Assembly: GCF_019599505.1 (NCBI RefSeq)
Contig: NZ_RKLT01000002.1
Span: 186,001 to 250,000 of the forward strand
Origin: Haloarcula nitratireducens
Lineage (GTDB): Archaea; Halobacteriota; Halobacteria; Halobacteriales; Haloarculaceae
Direction: 5' to 3'
DNA: 64,000 nucleotides
The position numbers and the translations under genes were made by a program. Positions 17,843-26,623 of the stretch are shown piece after piece; the first letter of the stretch is position 1; each line of letters opens with the position of its first letter. Under the pieces are notes generated by a model, which saw only the letters and a program-made list of their open reading frames with translations, had not been told where the DNA came from and made no database searches.

Positions 17843-18918
17843 CGCGGTTTCTCACCGGCTTTCCGGGCTTCCTCGGCGCGGCGCTCGTCTCCCGGCTGCT
17901 CGCGCGGAGCGACGGCGCCGTCACCTGTCTCGTCCAACCGGCGTACCGCGACGTGGCGGAGCGGCGGGCCGACGAACTGACCGCCGAGGCCGACGCGGCG
18001 CGCGACCGCATCACGCTCGTCGAGGGGGACATCACCGACCCGAATCTCGGCCTGACCGACTACGACGCGATTCGCCGCGAGACGGCCGTCGTCTACCACC
18101 TCGCGGCGCTGTACGACCTCGGGGCCGAGCGCGGACCCGCCGAGCGCGTCAACGTCGACGGGACCGACCACGTCCTCGACTTCGCCGCGGACGCGGCCGT
18201 CGAGCGACTGCACTACGTGAGCACCTGCTACGTCAGCGGCCGCTACGACGGGACGTTCACCCACGCGGACCTCGACGTGGGCCAGTCGTTCAACAACCAC
18301 TACGAGCGGACGAAGTTCGAGGCCGAGCGCGCGGTGCGGGCACGGATGGCCGACGGCCTCCCGGTGACGGTGTACCGACCGGCGATCGCCGTCGGCGACA
18401 GCGAGACCGGCGAGACACGGAAGTACGACGGCCCGTACTACCTCCTCTCGCTACTGCGCCGCCAGCCCCGGCTCGCGTTCGCCCCCGCGCCGCCCCGCCC
18501 CGACGCGGTCCACCTGAACGTCGTCCCGCGGGACTTCGTGGTCGACGCCATCGCCGAACTCTCGGGACGGCCGGAGACGGTCGGCGAGGTGTACCAGCTC
18601 TGCAATCCGCATCCGCCGACCGTCGGCGGGGTCATCCGGAAACTGGGCCGCGCCGCCGACCGCCGGGCCGTTCCAGTTCCGGGGACGGCGAACCCGTCGT
18701 ACGAACTGCTCGATCGGTTCCCCGGCCTCGCCGGCCGACTCGGCGTCGAGCCGGAGACGCTTCCCTACTTCTCGCACCCGACGACGTATACGGACGCGAA
18801 CACCAGACGGGCGCTCGCGGGGACCGGCGTCCGATGTCCGCTGTTCGAGTCCTACGTCGATCGCCTGGTCGCGTACGTCCGCGACCACCCCGACCTCGAC
18901 GCCGACGCGATGGCGTAG
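17839..18918 (+). CDS. Extended SDR / fatty-acyl-reductase-like NAD(P)-binding protein
   Basis: This 359-aa protein begins with the GFPGFLG nucleotide-binding loop, followed by VYHLAALYDL, the catalytic-type Ser in YVSTCYVSG and the YxxxK motif in YERTKFEAE. The layout is that of NAD_binding_4/male-sterility-type reductases, which reduce acyl-thioesters, or of other extended SDRs. Coupling to an aldehyde dehydrogenase suggests both act on one aldehyde intermediate (inference). The start is the ATG at 17839; longer upstream frames are shadows of the dehydrogenase. Confidence 0.87.
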   Translation: MTRFLTGFPGFLGAALVSRLLARSDGAVTCLVQPAYRDVAERRADELTAEADAARDRITLVEGDITDPNLGLTDYDAIRRETAVVYHLAALYDLGAERGPAERVNVDGTDHVLDFAADAAVERLHYVSTCYVSGRYDGTFTHADLDVGQSFNNHYERTKFEAERAVRARMADGLPVTVYRPAIAVGDSETGETRKYDGPYYLLSLLRRQPRLAFAPAPPRPDAVHLNVVPRDFVVDAIAELSGRPETVGEVYQLCNPHPPTVGGVIRKLGRAADRRAVPVPGTANPSYELLDRFPGLAGRLGVEPETLPYFSHPTTYTDANTRRALAGTGVRCPLFESYVDRLVAYVRDHPDLDADAMA

Positions 18919-18934
18919 CGACGACGCATCGACG

Positions 18935-20125
18935 TCAGCCCATTCGCTCGGAGACGGCGTCGTCGAGCGCCCCCAGTTCCACCCTCGCCGCGTCGACGGC
19001 CGGCGCGTCCACGTCGCGTTCGGTGAACCCGGTCCCGGTCGCGATCAGCACCACGTCGCTGTCACCTTCGAGGGCATCCCCCTCGGCGAGGCGACGCGCC
19101 CCGGCCAGCGCCGTGGCGGACGCGCTCTCGACGAACAGGCCCGCGTCGGCCGAGAGCGTCCGTCGCGCGTCGAGGATGGCCTCGTCGTCGACGGCGAGGA
19201 CGCCGCCGCCGGTCGCTCGCGCCGCCGCCAGCACTCGATTGCCGCTCGGCGGGTCGGCGTTGGCGATGGAGTACGCCACCGTCTCGCCGCCCTCGATGGG
19301 CGTCACCGTCCGGTCGCCTCTCTCCCACGCGTCGGCGATGGGCGCGCAGGCCGCCGTCTGGACGAAGTAGAGGCGCGGGAGTTCGGTCGCGAGGCCGGCG
19401 TCGCGCAGTTCCCGGAACGCCTTCCAGACGGCGCTGCCGTGGCCGCCGCTGGAGACAGGTAGGACGACGGCGTCGGGCGGTTCGGGCGCGAACCCCTCCG
19501 CGATCTCCAGCGCGGTCGTCTTCTGGCCGGCGACCCGCAACGGCGTGTCCGAGTTGACGAACGCGATCCGCTGCTCGCGTCCGACGCGGAGCGACTCGTC
19601 GTAGAGGCCGCCGTAGTCCCCCTCGACGCGGAGTATCGTCGGGTCGTACCGGGCGAGGAGCGCCAGTCGCTCGGCGGGGACGTCCGCCGGGACGAGCACC
19701 AGACAGTCCAGTCCGGCGCTGGCGGCGTGGGCGGCCATCGACCGCGCCATGTTGCCGTGCGAGACGGTGCCGACCGTCCCGTAGCCGGCGTCGGCGGCGG
19801 CCGCGACTCCCACGGCGCTCCCCCGGTCCTTGAACGTCCCCGTCGGGTTCGACCCCTCGAACTTCACGTGGACTCGCGCGCCGACGTCGCCGTCCAGCCG
19901 CGGCGCGCGAACGAACGGCGTCCCGCCCGCGCCGGCGGCCAGTCCGGTCGGGTCCACGTCGGGCAACAGGTCGCGATAGCGCCACAGCGACCGCTTTCCG
20001 CCCTCGGGCCACGCAAAGCACTCCGAGTCGGTCGCCACCCAGTACGGTTCGCCGCAGTCACAGCGCGCGCCGGCCGCGAGCGTCGCGGTGGCCCCGCAGT
20101 CGTAGCAGATCAGCGGAACGTCCAT
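18935..20125 (-). CDS. Threonine synthase-like PLP enzyme
   Basis: This 396-aa fold-type II PLP enzyme starts with an N-terminal zinc-ribbon-like segment (ICYDCG...CDCGEPY), as in archaeal threonine synthases. The PLP Lys lies in NPTGTFKDRG near residue 97 and the phosphate-binding loop is PVSSGGHGSA near residue 228. Threonine synthase converts O-phosphohomoserine to Thr. A related threonine dehydratase- or cysteate synthase-like role is possible, and no thr operon is adjacent. Confidence 0.82.
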   Translation of the reverse strand: MDVPLICYDCGATATLAAGARCDCGEPYWVATDSECFAWPEGGKRSLWRYRDLLPDVDPTGLAAGAGGTPFVRAPRLDGDVGARVHVKFEGSNPTGTFKDRGSAVGVAAAADAGYGTVGTVSHGNMARSMAAHAASAGLDCLVLVPADVPAERLALLARYDPTILRVEGDYGGLYDESLRVGREQRIAFVNSDTPLRVAGQKTTALEIAEGFAPEPPDAVVLPVSSGGHGSAVWKAFRELRDAGLATELPRLYFVQTAACAPIADAWERGDRTVTPIEGGETVAYSIANADPPSGNRVLAAARATGGGVLAVDDEAILDARRTLSADAGLFVESASATALAGARRLAEGDALEGDSDVVLIATGTGFTERDVDAPAVDAARVELGALDDAVSERMG

Positions 20126-20158
20126 GCGGTCGCTACGGGCGGCAGGGTGGTAAGGCGT

Positions 20159-20719
20159 TCACTCCAGCGCCAGTTCCGCGCCGCAGCAGTCGGAGCGATA
20201 GCGCTCGCGTTCGCGGACCAGTTTGCATTCGCGGTAGCGGCGGGCGATCGGGTCGCCGCAACTCTCACACGAGAGGACGTACTTCGCGTCGGCGAAAGCG
20301 GGACAGCGGACCTCCGTCTCCAGGTCGGCCGCTCGCTCGCGGAACGCCGGCCCGTGGTCGGTCGTCCCGTCGCGCTGGTACTGCTCGACGTGGACGAGTT
20401 CGTGCCGGAGCGTCGCCTCCCACTCCGCGCGGTCGAACGACTCGAAGGCCTCGCGGGTCAGCGACAGCGTACAGGGCAGGGGACGGCCGTCGGCCCTCTC
20501 TACCTGTTCCCAGTCGAAGGGCGTGCCGACGGCGGCGTCGGGCAGTTTCGGGCGCTTGACCGCGGCGGCCCGGCGCTTGGCTCGGTTCGACACCTCCCAG
20601 TCGACGAGGTCGAAGCGGACGGGGACCGCCCACTCGCGACGCACGTCTCGGCAGTAGGCCCGCGACCACGCGATAAGTTCCGCGTCGGTCGAGACGTCCC
20701 CGTAGTCGACGGCGTCCAT
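20159..20719 (-). CDS. SprT-like zinc metalloprotease domain protein
   Basis: This 186-aa protein has the HExxH-type motif LRHELVHVEQY near residue 112 and a C-terminal four-Cys zinc ribbon (SCESCG ... SDCCGAEL). This is the SprT/SPRTN arrangement; eukaryotic relatives digest DNA-protein crosslinks, while prokaryotic roles are poorly known. Its start overlaps the Nif3 stop by one base at 20719, so the two are cotranscribed. Confidence 0.88.
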   Translation of the reverse strand: MDAVDYGDVSTDAELIAWSRAYCRDVRREWAVPVRFDLVDWEVSNRAKRRAAAVKRPKLPDAAVGTPFDWEQVERADGRPLPCTLSLTREAFESFDRAEWEATLRHELVHVEQYQRDGTTDHGPAFRERAADLETEVRCPAFADAKYVLSCESCGDPIARRYRECKLVRERERYRSDCCGAELALE

Positions 20720-21486
20720 CAGAGCCCGGTCGGACAGTCAATGAACGTCGTCTCCAGCCCCCACTCCTCCAGCAGGGACCCGACCGACCGGACGCCGAAC
20801 GTCTCGGTGGCGTAGTGACCCGCCAGCACGACGTTGATACCGGCCTCGCGGGCCTCGTGGTAGACCTGCTGTTTGCCCTCGCCGGTGACGAACACGTCGG
20901 CGTGGGACTCGTCGGCTTCCCCGACCCAGTCGGCCCCGCTCCCGGTGACGACGGCCACGTCTTCGACGCTTTCGGGTCCGAAATCGAGCGTCTGTACGGG
21001 TTGTCCGCCGGTGTCGAGCGACGATTCGAGCGTCCCGGTGAGGTCCGAGAGCGGCGTCGGTTCGGAGAGCGTCCCTCGCTGTCCGATGTGTTCGCCCCCT
21101 ATCGAACCGAACGGTTGGCGGTCGTCGAGGTCCAAGAGGTCGGCCACGCCGGCGGCGTTGCCGAGCGTCTGGTGGCCGTCGAGCGGGAGGTGCGCGACGT
21201 AGAGCGCGAGGCCGTCCTCGACGAGCGGTGCGACCCGGTCGTAGGTCGTCCCGGTGACGCGTTCGACGCTCCCCCAGACGATGCCGTGATGGGCGAGCAG
21301 GAGGTCCGCGCCGGCGTCGCCCGCGCGGTCGATGGTCTCGGCGGCCGCGTCGACGGCGAGGGCGACGCGGTCGACGTCGCGGTCGGCCGGGCCGACCTGT
21401 AGTCCGTTGGGACTCGCGTCGATATCGGCGTAGGCGTCGACGGCGAGTTCCTCGTCGAGTCTGGCGGCGAGTTCGCCTGCGTGCAT
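20719..21486 (-). CDS. Nif3-like dinuclear metal center protein
   Basis: This 255-aa protein is a member of the NIF3/DUF34 family, which forms toroidal hexamers with a two-metal site. Metal-ligand motifs are visible: LLLAHHGIVW near residue 63, YVAHLPLDGH near residue 97, and the C-terminal VVLAGHYATETFG. The biochemical function is not established. It is upstream of and overlapping the SprT-like gene. Confidence 0.9.
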   Translation of the reverse strand: MHAGELAARLDEELAVDAYADIDASPNGLQVGPADRDVDRVALAVDAAAETIDRAGDAGADLLLAHHGIVWGSVERVTGTTYDRVAPLVEDGLALYVAHLPLDGHQTLGNAAGVADLLDLDDRQPFGSIGGEHIGQRGTLSEPTPLSDLTGTLESSLDTGGQPVQTLDFGPESVEDVAVVTGSGADWVGEADESHADVFVTGEGKQQVYHEAREAGINVVLAGHYATETFGVRSVGSLLEEWGLETTFIDCPTGL

Positions 21487-21518
21487 GTCCCGTCGTTTCG
21501 CCGCCGGCGTCGTATGTC

Positions 21519-22235
21519 TTACTCCGCCGGGACGAACCGCCCGTCCGCCTCGCCGATGAGGCCGCGCTCGACCGCGGCGTCGGTTATCGCGTCGAACTCC
21601 TCGGGTTCGATGTCGTAGGCGTTGACCGCCACCTCGCGTATCTCCGCCTTCTCGACCGGTAGCTGGCGGTTCTGGACGAGGCGCATCACCCTGTTGTACT
21701 CAAGTCGCGTCAGCGACGCGTCGTCGCTGTCGCCCCCGTCGGACCCCGCGCGCTCGGTGTCGTCGCCCGTCTGCGCGTCGGCCCCGGAGGGCGACTCGCC
21801 GGTCGCGGGCGGCGTCTCCGCGGCGGTCGGGTCGGCCGAATCGGCCGCCTCGTCGTCGGTTCCGAGAAGCGTGCCGTCATCGGCCGTCTCGATGCCCGCC
21901 GATCCCGCCGCGTCTCCGAGGAGGTCGTCGCCCCGTTCGGTATCGCCGACCTCGGTGGTCTCGTCCGTCGCCATCGGGGCGGCGTCGGCCGCCGACTTCG
22001 CGTCTCGGTCGCCGTTCGCGTCGCGTGCGTCGGCCGTGCCGGCCGCGTCGGACTCCTCCGCCGCGGCGACGACTTCCTCCAGTACCGTCCCAAGTTTCCG
22101 ACGGCAGGTCTGACAGAGGACGACCGTCCGCCGTTCGGCGTCGGGCGACCGGAGCTGTTGCGGCACGATGGGATACTCGGCCAGCGACGCGTCCAGCGCG
22201 CCGCCACAGAAGTAACACGAGGAGAGTCGGTCCAT
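21519..22235 (-). CDS. Zinc-finger haloarchaeal protein with acidic linker
   Basis: This 238-aa protein has an N-terminal zinc knuckle pair (CYFCGG near residue 7, CQTCRRKL near residue 42). A long low-complexity Asp/Ala/Gly/Thr linker follows (about 60-165), then a C-terminal helical domain with LTRLEYNRVMRLVQNRQLPV. The C-terminal part looks like a small winged-helix or dimerisation domain. I chose the ATG at 22235 because the TATA-like box at 22258-22267 sits 27 nt before it; the in-frame ATG at 22289 lies upstream of that box. The function is unknown. Confidence 0.75.
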   Translation of the reverse strand: MDRLSSCYFCGGALDASLAEYPIVPQQLRSPDAERRTVVLCQTCRRKLGTVLEEVVAAAEESDAAGTADARDANGDRDAKSAADAAPMATDETTEVGDTERGDDLLGDAAGSAGIETADDGTLLGTDDEAADSADPTAAETPPATGESPSGADAQTGDDTERAGSDGGDSDDASLTRLEYNRVMRLVQNRQLPVEKAEIREVAVNAYDIEPEEFDAITDAAVERGLIGEADGRFVPAE

Positions 22236-22257
22236 ACGCCCGCTTGTGCGCTCATCG

Positions 22258-22267
22258 CTAATAAAAC
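22258..22267 (-). promoter_or_regulatory. TATA-like box of the zinc-finger gene
   Basis: On the minus strand, GTTTTATTAG lies about 27 nt before the ATG at 22235 and supports that start. Confidence 0.55.
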
Positions 22268-22312
22268 GGGGCGCGGTCGGTGAAAGCAACGGGATCGAGC
22301 GTCGACGTCCGG

Positions 22313-23068
22313 TCAGTCGCCGGGACAGCCGAGCTCCATCGCGTCCGATCGAACGTCGTCGGGAATCGTCACCTCGACCCGGTCGCCGTAGTCGCGAAAG
22401 CGCGTGGTCAGCGTCGCGGTGGCCGTCTCGCCGTCGCCGCTGACGCGCACGGTTACCCGGCTCCGAACCGGGAGATTCGTCGTCTCGTCTAACCAGATGT
22501 CGACGGTCACGCTGTCGACGCCGGGCGAACCGAACACCGGTCGGTTCCCCGCGCCGGCGTCCGATTCTTCGAGCGCCGACGGCGAGGGGTGACTCGAGAG
22601 ATGGACCGTCCGCCGACCGTCGACGGTCTCCGTCCCGTTGTAGTAGAGGTCGCCCGTCGAGAGCACGGAGAGCTGTCGGCCCAGCGGCGTGAGCTCAGTC
22701 CAGTTGCCCCCGGCCGAGACGTTCTCTTTGCCCCAGGACAGGCCGTCCGTGCGACACTGCTCGAACGCGGTCCGATCGTCGACGTAGCTTCCGGCGACGC
22801 TGCCGCCTACAGTCACATTGGCAGCCTGCCGGCGAGTCGTCACGTTGACGCGACCGGACCCGGAGCCGTCGATCCGCTCGCCGCTGGCGGTCGTCGAGGC
22901 GTCGATGTCGACCTCGTAGCGGTAGGATTCGACGGTTTCGGCGCGTTCGCGGGCGGCGTCGAGCCGTTCGATGGCCCGTTCCTCTCGGACGGGTTCGTCG
23001 CCGAAGACGGAGCAGCCGGCGAGGACGAGCGACAGCGCGAGGGCTACGTGGAGGGCGGGGCGGCGCAT
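22313..23068 (-). CDS. Secreted lipoprotein of unknown function
   Basis: This 251-aa protein starts with MRRPALHVALALSLVLAGCS: a short basic region, a hydrophobic stretch and an LAGC lipobox, so it should be lipid-anchored outside the cell. The body is rich in Thr/Asp/Glu with several NxT/NxS sequons (NVTV, NVSA, NWTE, NGTE) and resembles the LolA/LppX-like fold of haloarchaeal lipoproteins (weak inference). The start at 23068 removes a 16-residue unsupported extension. Confidence 0.75.
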   Translation of the reverse strand: MRRPALHVALALSLVLAGCSVFGDEPVREERAIERLDAARERAETVESYRYEVDIDASTTASGERIDGSGSGRVNVTTRRQAANVTVGGSVAGSYVDDRTAFEQCRTDGLSWGKENVSAGGNWTELTPLGRQLSVLSTGDLYYNGTETVDGRRTVHLSSHPSPSALEESDAGAGNRPVFGSPGVDSVTVDIWLDETTNLPVRSRVTVRVSGDGETATATLTTRFRDYGDRVEVTIPDDVRSDAMELGCPGD

Positions 23069-23155
23069 CGAACGTACGTACCGATGCCGATAGAAAGAAC
23101 CTTTCGTCGGTCTCACGGCGGACGAGGCGGCTCCGCGGGGGAGAACAGCGAAGCG

Positions 23156-23953
23156 CTACACGTCCGCGTGAGCGAACACGTACGCTCGGAGGAGCTTCGC
23201 CGCCAGCGTGGCGGCCTGCCCGTCGTCGCGGTCGTTCACCTCAACGACGTCGAACCCCACGGTCTGCGGGGCGACCGACCGCACCGCGTCGCGCATCTCA
23301 CGGGGCGAGAGGCCGAAGGGCTCGGGCGTGCCGGTACCGGGCGCGAACCCGGGGTCTGCGGCGTCGATATCCACCGAGAGGTAGGCCGTCCCGTCGAAGT
23401 CCGGCGTCCAGTCGGGCACCTCCTCCGGCGGGACGACGGTCACGCTCTCGGCGTCGGCGCGTTCCCACTCGGCCTCGCTCCCGGTTCGCGCGCCCAGCAC
23501 GACCGCGCGGTCGGCCACCGAGAGCGCGTGGCGGGTCACCGTCGCGTGGGAGTACTCGTCGCCGGCGTAGGACTCGCGCAGGTCGAGATGGGCGTCGAGA
23601 CAGACGAAGACGTCCGGGGAGAGCGCGCGGACGGCGGCGACGGTGACGGTGTGTTCGCCGCCGACCAGCAGCGGCACCGCGCCGTCCCTATCGAACTCAC
23701 CGATGGCGCTCGCGAGGAAATCGAGGTACTCGGCGGTGTCGGCCGTCGGGCCGACGTCGCCGTGGTCGTACACCGAGAGATCGGTGAAGTGCCGACCGGT
23801 GTGGCGGTCGTAGTCGTCGAACTGCTCGCCGAACGTGCGGACGCGGCGCGGGCCGAAGCGGGCACCGGGACGAAAAGAAGTCGAGGCGTCCAGCGGTGCC
23901 CCCACGAGGGCGTAGGCCGCGTCCTCGCGGTCGGCGGCCGCGCCGGGGAACAT
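23156..23953 (-). CDS. speB: Agmatinase / ureohydrolase family protein
   Basis: This 265-aa arginase-superfamily enzyme has the binuclear-Mn motifs VGGEHTVT near residue 92, CLDAHLDLR near residue 113, and SVDIDAADPGFAPGTGTPEP near residue 188. Agmatinase makes putrescine and urea. Haloarchaea are reported to use agmatine, rather than spermidine, in eIF5A modification, and an agmatinase-like enzyme was proposed to remove urea from the modified lysine. Its position 2 bp from eIF5A fits that role (inference). Confidence 0.88.
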   Translation of the reverse strand: MFPGAAADREDAAYALVGAPLDASTSFRPGARFGPRRVRTFGEQFDDYDRHTGRHFTDLSVYDHGDVGPTADTAEYLDFLASAIGEFDRDGAVPLLVGGEHTVTVAAVRALSPDVFVCLDAHLDLRESYAGDEYSHATVTRHALSVADRAVVLGARTGSEAEWERADAESVTVVPPEEVPDWTPDFDGTAYLSVDIDAADPGFAPGTGTPEPFGLSPREMRDAVRSVAPQTVGFDVVEVNDRDDGQAATLAAKLLRAYVFAHADV

Positions 23954-23955
23954 CG

Positions 23956-24336
23956 TTACGACCGCGTGATCTTGCGCTGCTCCTCGTACTCGAGGTACTC
24001 GATCTCGTCGTCGGGCTGGAGGTCGACGTCCTCGGGCATGAGCATCGTGAACGTGTCGTAGGTCTCTAAGTCCATGACCTGTGCGTCGCTGCCGTCGACG
24101 GAGACGACCTGACCCTGCTTCCGGTTGATGATGGGGATCCAGACCTTCGCGTCGACGGGCTGGGACAGCGAGCGCTTCTTGCTGTCGAAGACGCCGCGGG
24201 CGTCGATACGAGCCTTGGCGCTGCCGTGTTTGCCGGGCTTGGCCGTGCTGTAGGAGTCGATCTTACACGGCGTGTCCTCGATCATTACGTAGCTGCCCTC
24301 GTCCAGTTCGCGAACTTCTGTCTGCTCTCTTGCCAT
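23956..24336 (-). CDS. eif5a: Translation initiation factor 5A
   Basis: This 126-aa aIF5A has an N-terminal SH3-like domain and a C-terminal OB fold. The modified lysine is K36 in [11 protein letters not shown], and the strongly conserved [14 protein letters not shown] loop is intact. It promotes translation of difficult peptide bonds. It is transcribed first in a two-gene operon with the agmatinase-like gene. Confidence 0.97.
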   Translation of the reverse strand: MAREQTEVRELDEGSYVMIEDTPCKIDSYSTAKPGKHGSAKARIDARGVFDSKKRSLSQPVDAKVWIPIINRKQGQVVSVDGSDAQVMDLETYDTFTMLMPEDVDLQPDDEIEYLEYEEQRKITRS

Positions 24337-24360
24337 ACCGCCGCGTTACCTCTGTCGTAG

Positions 24361-24367
24361 TATAAAC
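24361..24367 (-). promoter_or_regulatory. TATA-like box of the eIF5A gene
   Basis: GTTTATA on the minus strand is centred about 27 nt before the ATG at 24336. Confidence 0.6.
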
Positions 24368-24474
24368 GGTTTGGAATTGCGTAGTCACGACCCGCGCGGG
24401 CCGGGCGGTCGCCGCACTGACCGGTTACACCTCGATGGCTCGGTCGACGAGACGTCGAAACCGCGGTTGGAAGG

Positions 24475-24483
24475 GTTTATGAC
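24475..24483 (+). promoter_or_regulatory. TATA-like box of the PhyH operon
   Basis: GTTTATGAC lies about 27 nt before the ATG at 24505. It diverges from the eIF5A promoter across a 168-bp gap. Confidence 0.5.
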
Positions 24484-24504
24484 TCGGGAATAGTAGCAAG
24501 TGGT

Positions 24505-25280
24505 ATGACGCTCACCGAGGGGGAGTTCGAACAGTACCAGCGCGACGGCTACGTCGTCGTCGATGATTGCCTCGACGACGGGACCGTCGAGCGCGTGACG
24601 GCGCGAATCGACGAGTACGTCCGGAACGAGCGCCGGGAGAACGGGTTCCAGCGGATGCTCGAACCGGGGGCGACTCCGGTGTCGGCGGCTTCGAAGGCGC
24701 CGAGCAGGTCCGGAAGTTCGAGGGACTGGGGATGGTTCGGGAGGACGACGTCTTCGCCGACCTCGTTACCGACGACGCGATCGTCGACGCCGTTCGGGAG
24801 TTGCAGGGGACGAACCTCAAACTCCTGCGCAGCGCCGCGATGCTGAAACCGCCCCGCGTCGGCAGCGAGAAGAAGTTCCACCAGGACGCCGCGTACTACC
24901 CCAGCCACCCGATGGACCACGTCACCGTCTGGATGGCGCTCGATCAGTCCACGACCGAGAACGGCTGTATGCGGGTCGTCCCGGGCGCGCACACGGACGG
25001 CTTGCTCGACCACGAGGCCGTCGAGTACGAGACGGACATCACGCTGGAGGAGGGCGGATACGGCCTCGAAGACACCGTCGATCTGCCGATGGAGCCCGGC
25101 GACGTGCTTTTCCAGCACTGCCTGCTTCCCCACTACACCGCGCCGAACGAGACCGACGACTGGCGGCGGGCGTTCATCGCTTCCTACATGCGCGGGCGCT
25201 CCCGGTTCACCGACGAGGACCCGCCGGCCTGGGTCGACAGCGAGCACGTCGCCGGCGAGTCGTTCCCGGGGTGCGTCTGA
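24505..25280 (+). pseudogene. Phytanoyl-CoA dioxygenase (PhyH) family protein, apparent -1 frameshift
   Basis: The gene is split over two frames. Frame one (from 24505) gives MTLTEGEFEQYQRDGYVVVD and continues to MLEPG. The rest continues in another frame (from about 24669) as GDSGVGGFEGAEQVRK to the stop at 25280. The switch lies at a run of five G (24666-24670); six G would restore a single ~258-aa protein. The Fe(II)/2-oxoglutarate residues survive: KKFHQDAAYY (HxD), LPHYTAPN (distal His) and a following Arg in WRRAF. It is either a real recent mutation or a sequencing error in the homopolymer. The substrate is unknown. Confidence 0.85.
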
Positions 25281-25281
25281 G

Positions 25282-26622
25282 ATGGCAGCGAACGACGCGC
25301 GGGGCCTCCGCGAGCGCCTCTCGGGGATGGGACCGACGTGGCTCGCCGGTGCCATCGCCACCGGGCCGGCGACTATCGGCGCGCTCGTCACCGCCGGCGC
25401 GAGCTTCGACTACGCGCTGCTGTGGGTCGTCGTCCTCTCGGCGGTGATGGGCGCGACCGCGCAGTATCTGGCGATGCGTCTCGGCTTACTGACCGAGGCC
25501 GGCATCGTCGCCGCCGTCGAGGAGAACCTCGGCGACGCGTGGGCGTGGCTGCTGGTCGCCGACACCGTCGTCGCGGCGGGGGTCGCCCAGCTGGTCATCA
25601 TGAAGACCCTCGCCGGCGTCTCCGCAGAGATCGCGGGTCTCAACCCCGTTCCCTGGGCGGTTTTCTGGGGCGTCGTACTGGCCGCCGGCCTCGCCAGAGG
25701 TGGCTACAAGTACGCCGAATTCGGCGCGAAGGTGCTGGTCTCGCTCGTGGTCGTGCTGTTCGTCGCGTCGCTGTTCGTCGTCCCCATCGACTACGGCGCG
25801 GCGGCGGCGGGCCTCGTCCCGGCTATCCCGGCCGGCGTCGAGGGAGCGCTGCTCGCGGCCGGCATCCTCGGCGGTGCCGTCCACATCGCGCTCGTGACGA
25901 TGCAGTCCTACACGATGCGCGCCCGCGGGTGGACGGTGGACGACGCGGACCTCGCCGTCTTCGACGTGGGCGCGTCGATGCTGGTCGCCTTCGGTATCGC
26001 CAGCCTCGCCATCTTCCTCGTCGCCGCGTCGGTCCTCGGCGACCCCGGCCTCGGTGCCGTGGGCGCTGCGACCGCGCTCGGCCCGCTCGTCGGGTCGAAC
26101 GCGAAGTGGCTGTTCCTGCTGGGTCTGTGGGGCGCGGCCGTGACGACGCTGGGCGGCAACACCGCCGTCCCGCCGTACGTCCTCGCCGACAAGATGGGGT
26201 GGGCGCAGGACACCGCCGACCCGCGCTATCGGGCCGCCGTCGCCGCCTTCGCGCTCCTCAGCGTCCTCGGCGTGTTCATCCCCGGCGCGGTGTTCGGCCT
26301 GCTGATCCAGGCGCTGGCGATCGGGTTCGTCGGGACGCCGTTCGTGCTGGCGCTCGTGCTGTACCTCCTCAACGACCCGACCGCCGTCCCGGAGACGAAC
26401 TCGCTCCTCGAAAACGTCGGCGGCCTGCTGGTGGTCGGCATCAGTACGGTCGTCGCCGGCCAGTGGGTGAGGCGGGTGGCTTCGGGCGGCGTCGCCGACC
26501 CCGTGTCGCTCGCCGTCCTCGCGTTCGCCGCGATCCTCGCCGCCGCGATGGTCGGCCTCGCGGCCCTGTTCACCCGGGACTGGCTGCGAGACGGGGACGA
26601 ACGGGCGGTACCGGCCGACTGA
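25282..26622 (+). CDS. Divergent NRAMP-like permease
   Basis: This 446-aa integral membrane protein has about 11 hydrophobic segments and an NRAMP-like layout. The canonical metal-binding TM1 motif (DPGN) is replaced by TGPATIGALVTAGA, and the TM6 MPH motif by GAVHIALVTMQS, so the usual Mn/Fe ligands are absent. Loop sequences such as TLGGNTAVPPYVLADKMGW are retained. It may carry another ion or solute. It starts 1 bp after the PhyH stop and ends 1 bp before the P-loop gene. Confidence 0.82.
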   Translation: MAANDARGLRERLSGMGPTWLAGAIATGPATIGALVTAGASFDYALLWVVVLSAVMGATAQYLAMRLGLLTEAGIVAAVEENLGDAWAWLLVADTVVAAGVAQLVIMKTLAGVSAEIAGLNPVPWAVFWGVVLAAGLARGGYKYAEFGAKVLVSLVVVLFVASLFVVPIDYGAAAAGLVPAIPAGVEGALLAAGILGGAVHIALVTMQSYTMRARGWTVDDADLAVFDVGASMLVAFGIASLAIFLVAASVLGDPGLGAVGAATALGPLVGSNAKWLFLLGLWGAAVTTLGGNTAVPPYVLADKMGWAQDTADPRYRAAVAAFALLSVLGVFIPGAVFGLLIQALAIGFVGTPFVLALVLYLLNDPTAVPETNSLLENVGGLLVVGISTVVAGQWVRRVASGGVADPVSLAVLAFAAILAAAMVGLAALFTRDWLRDGDERAVPAD

Positions 26623-26623
26623 G

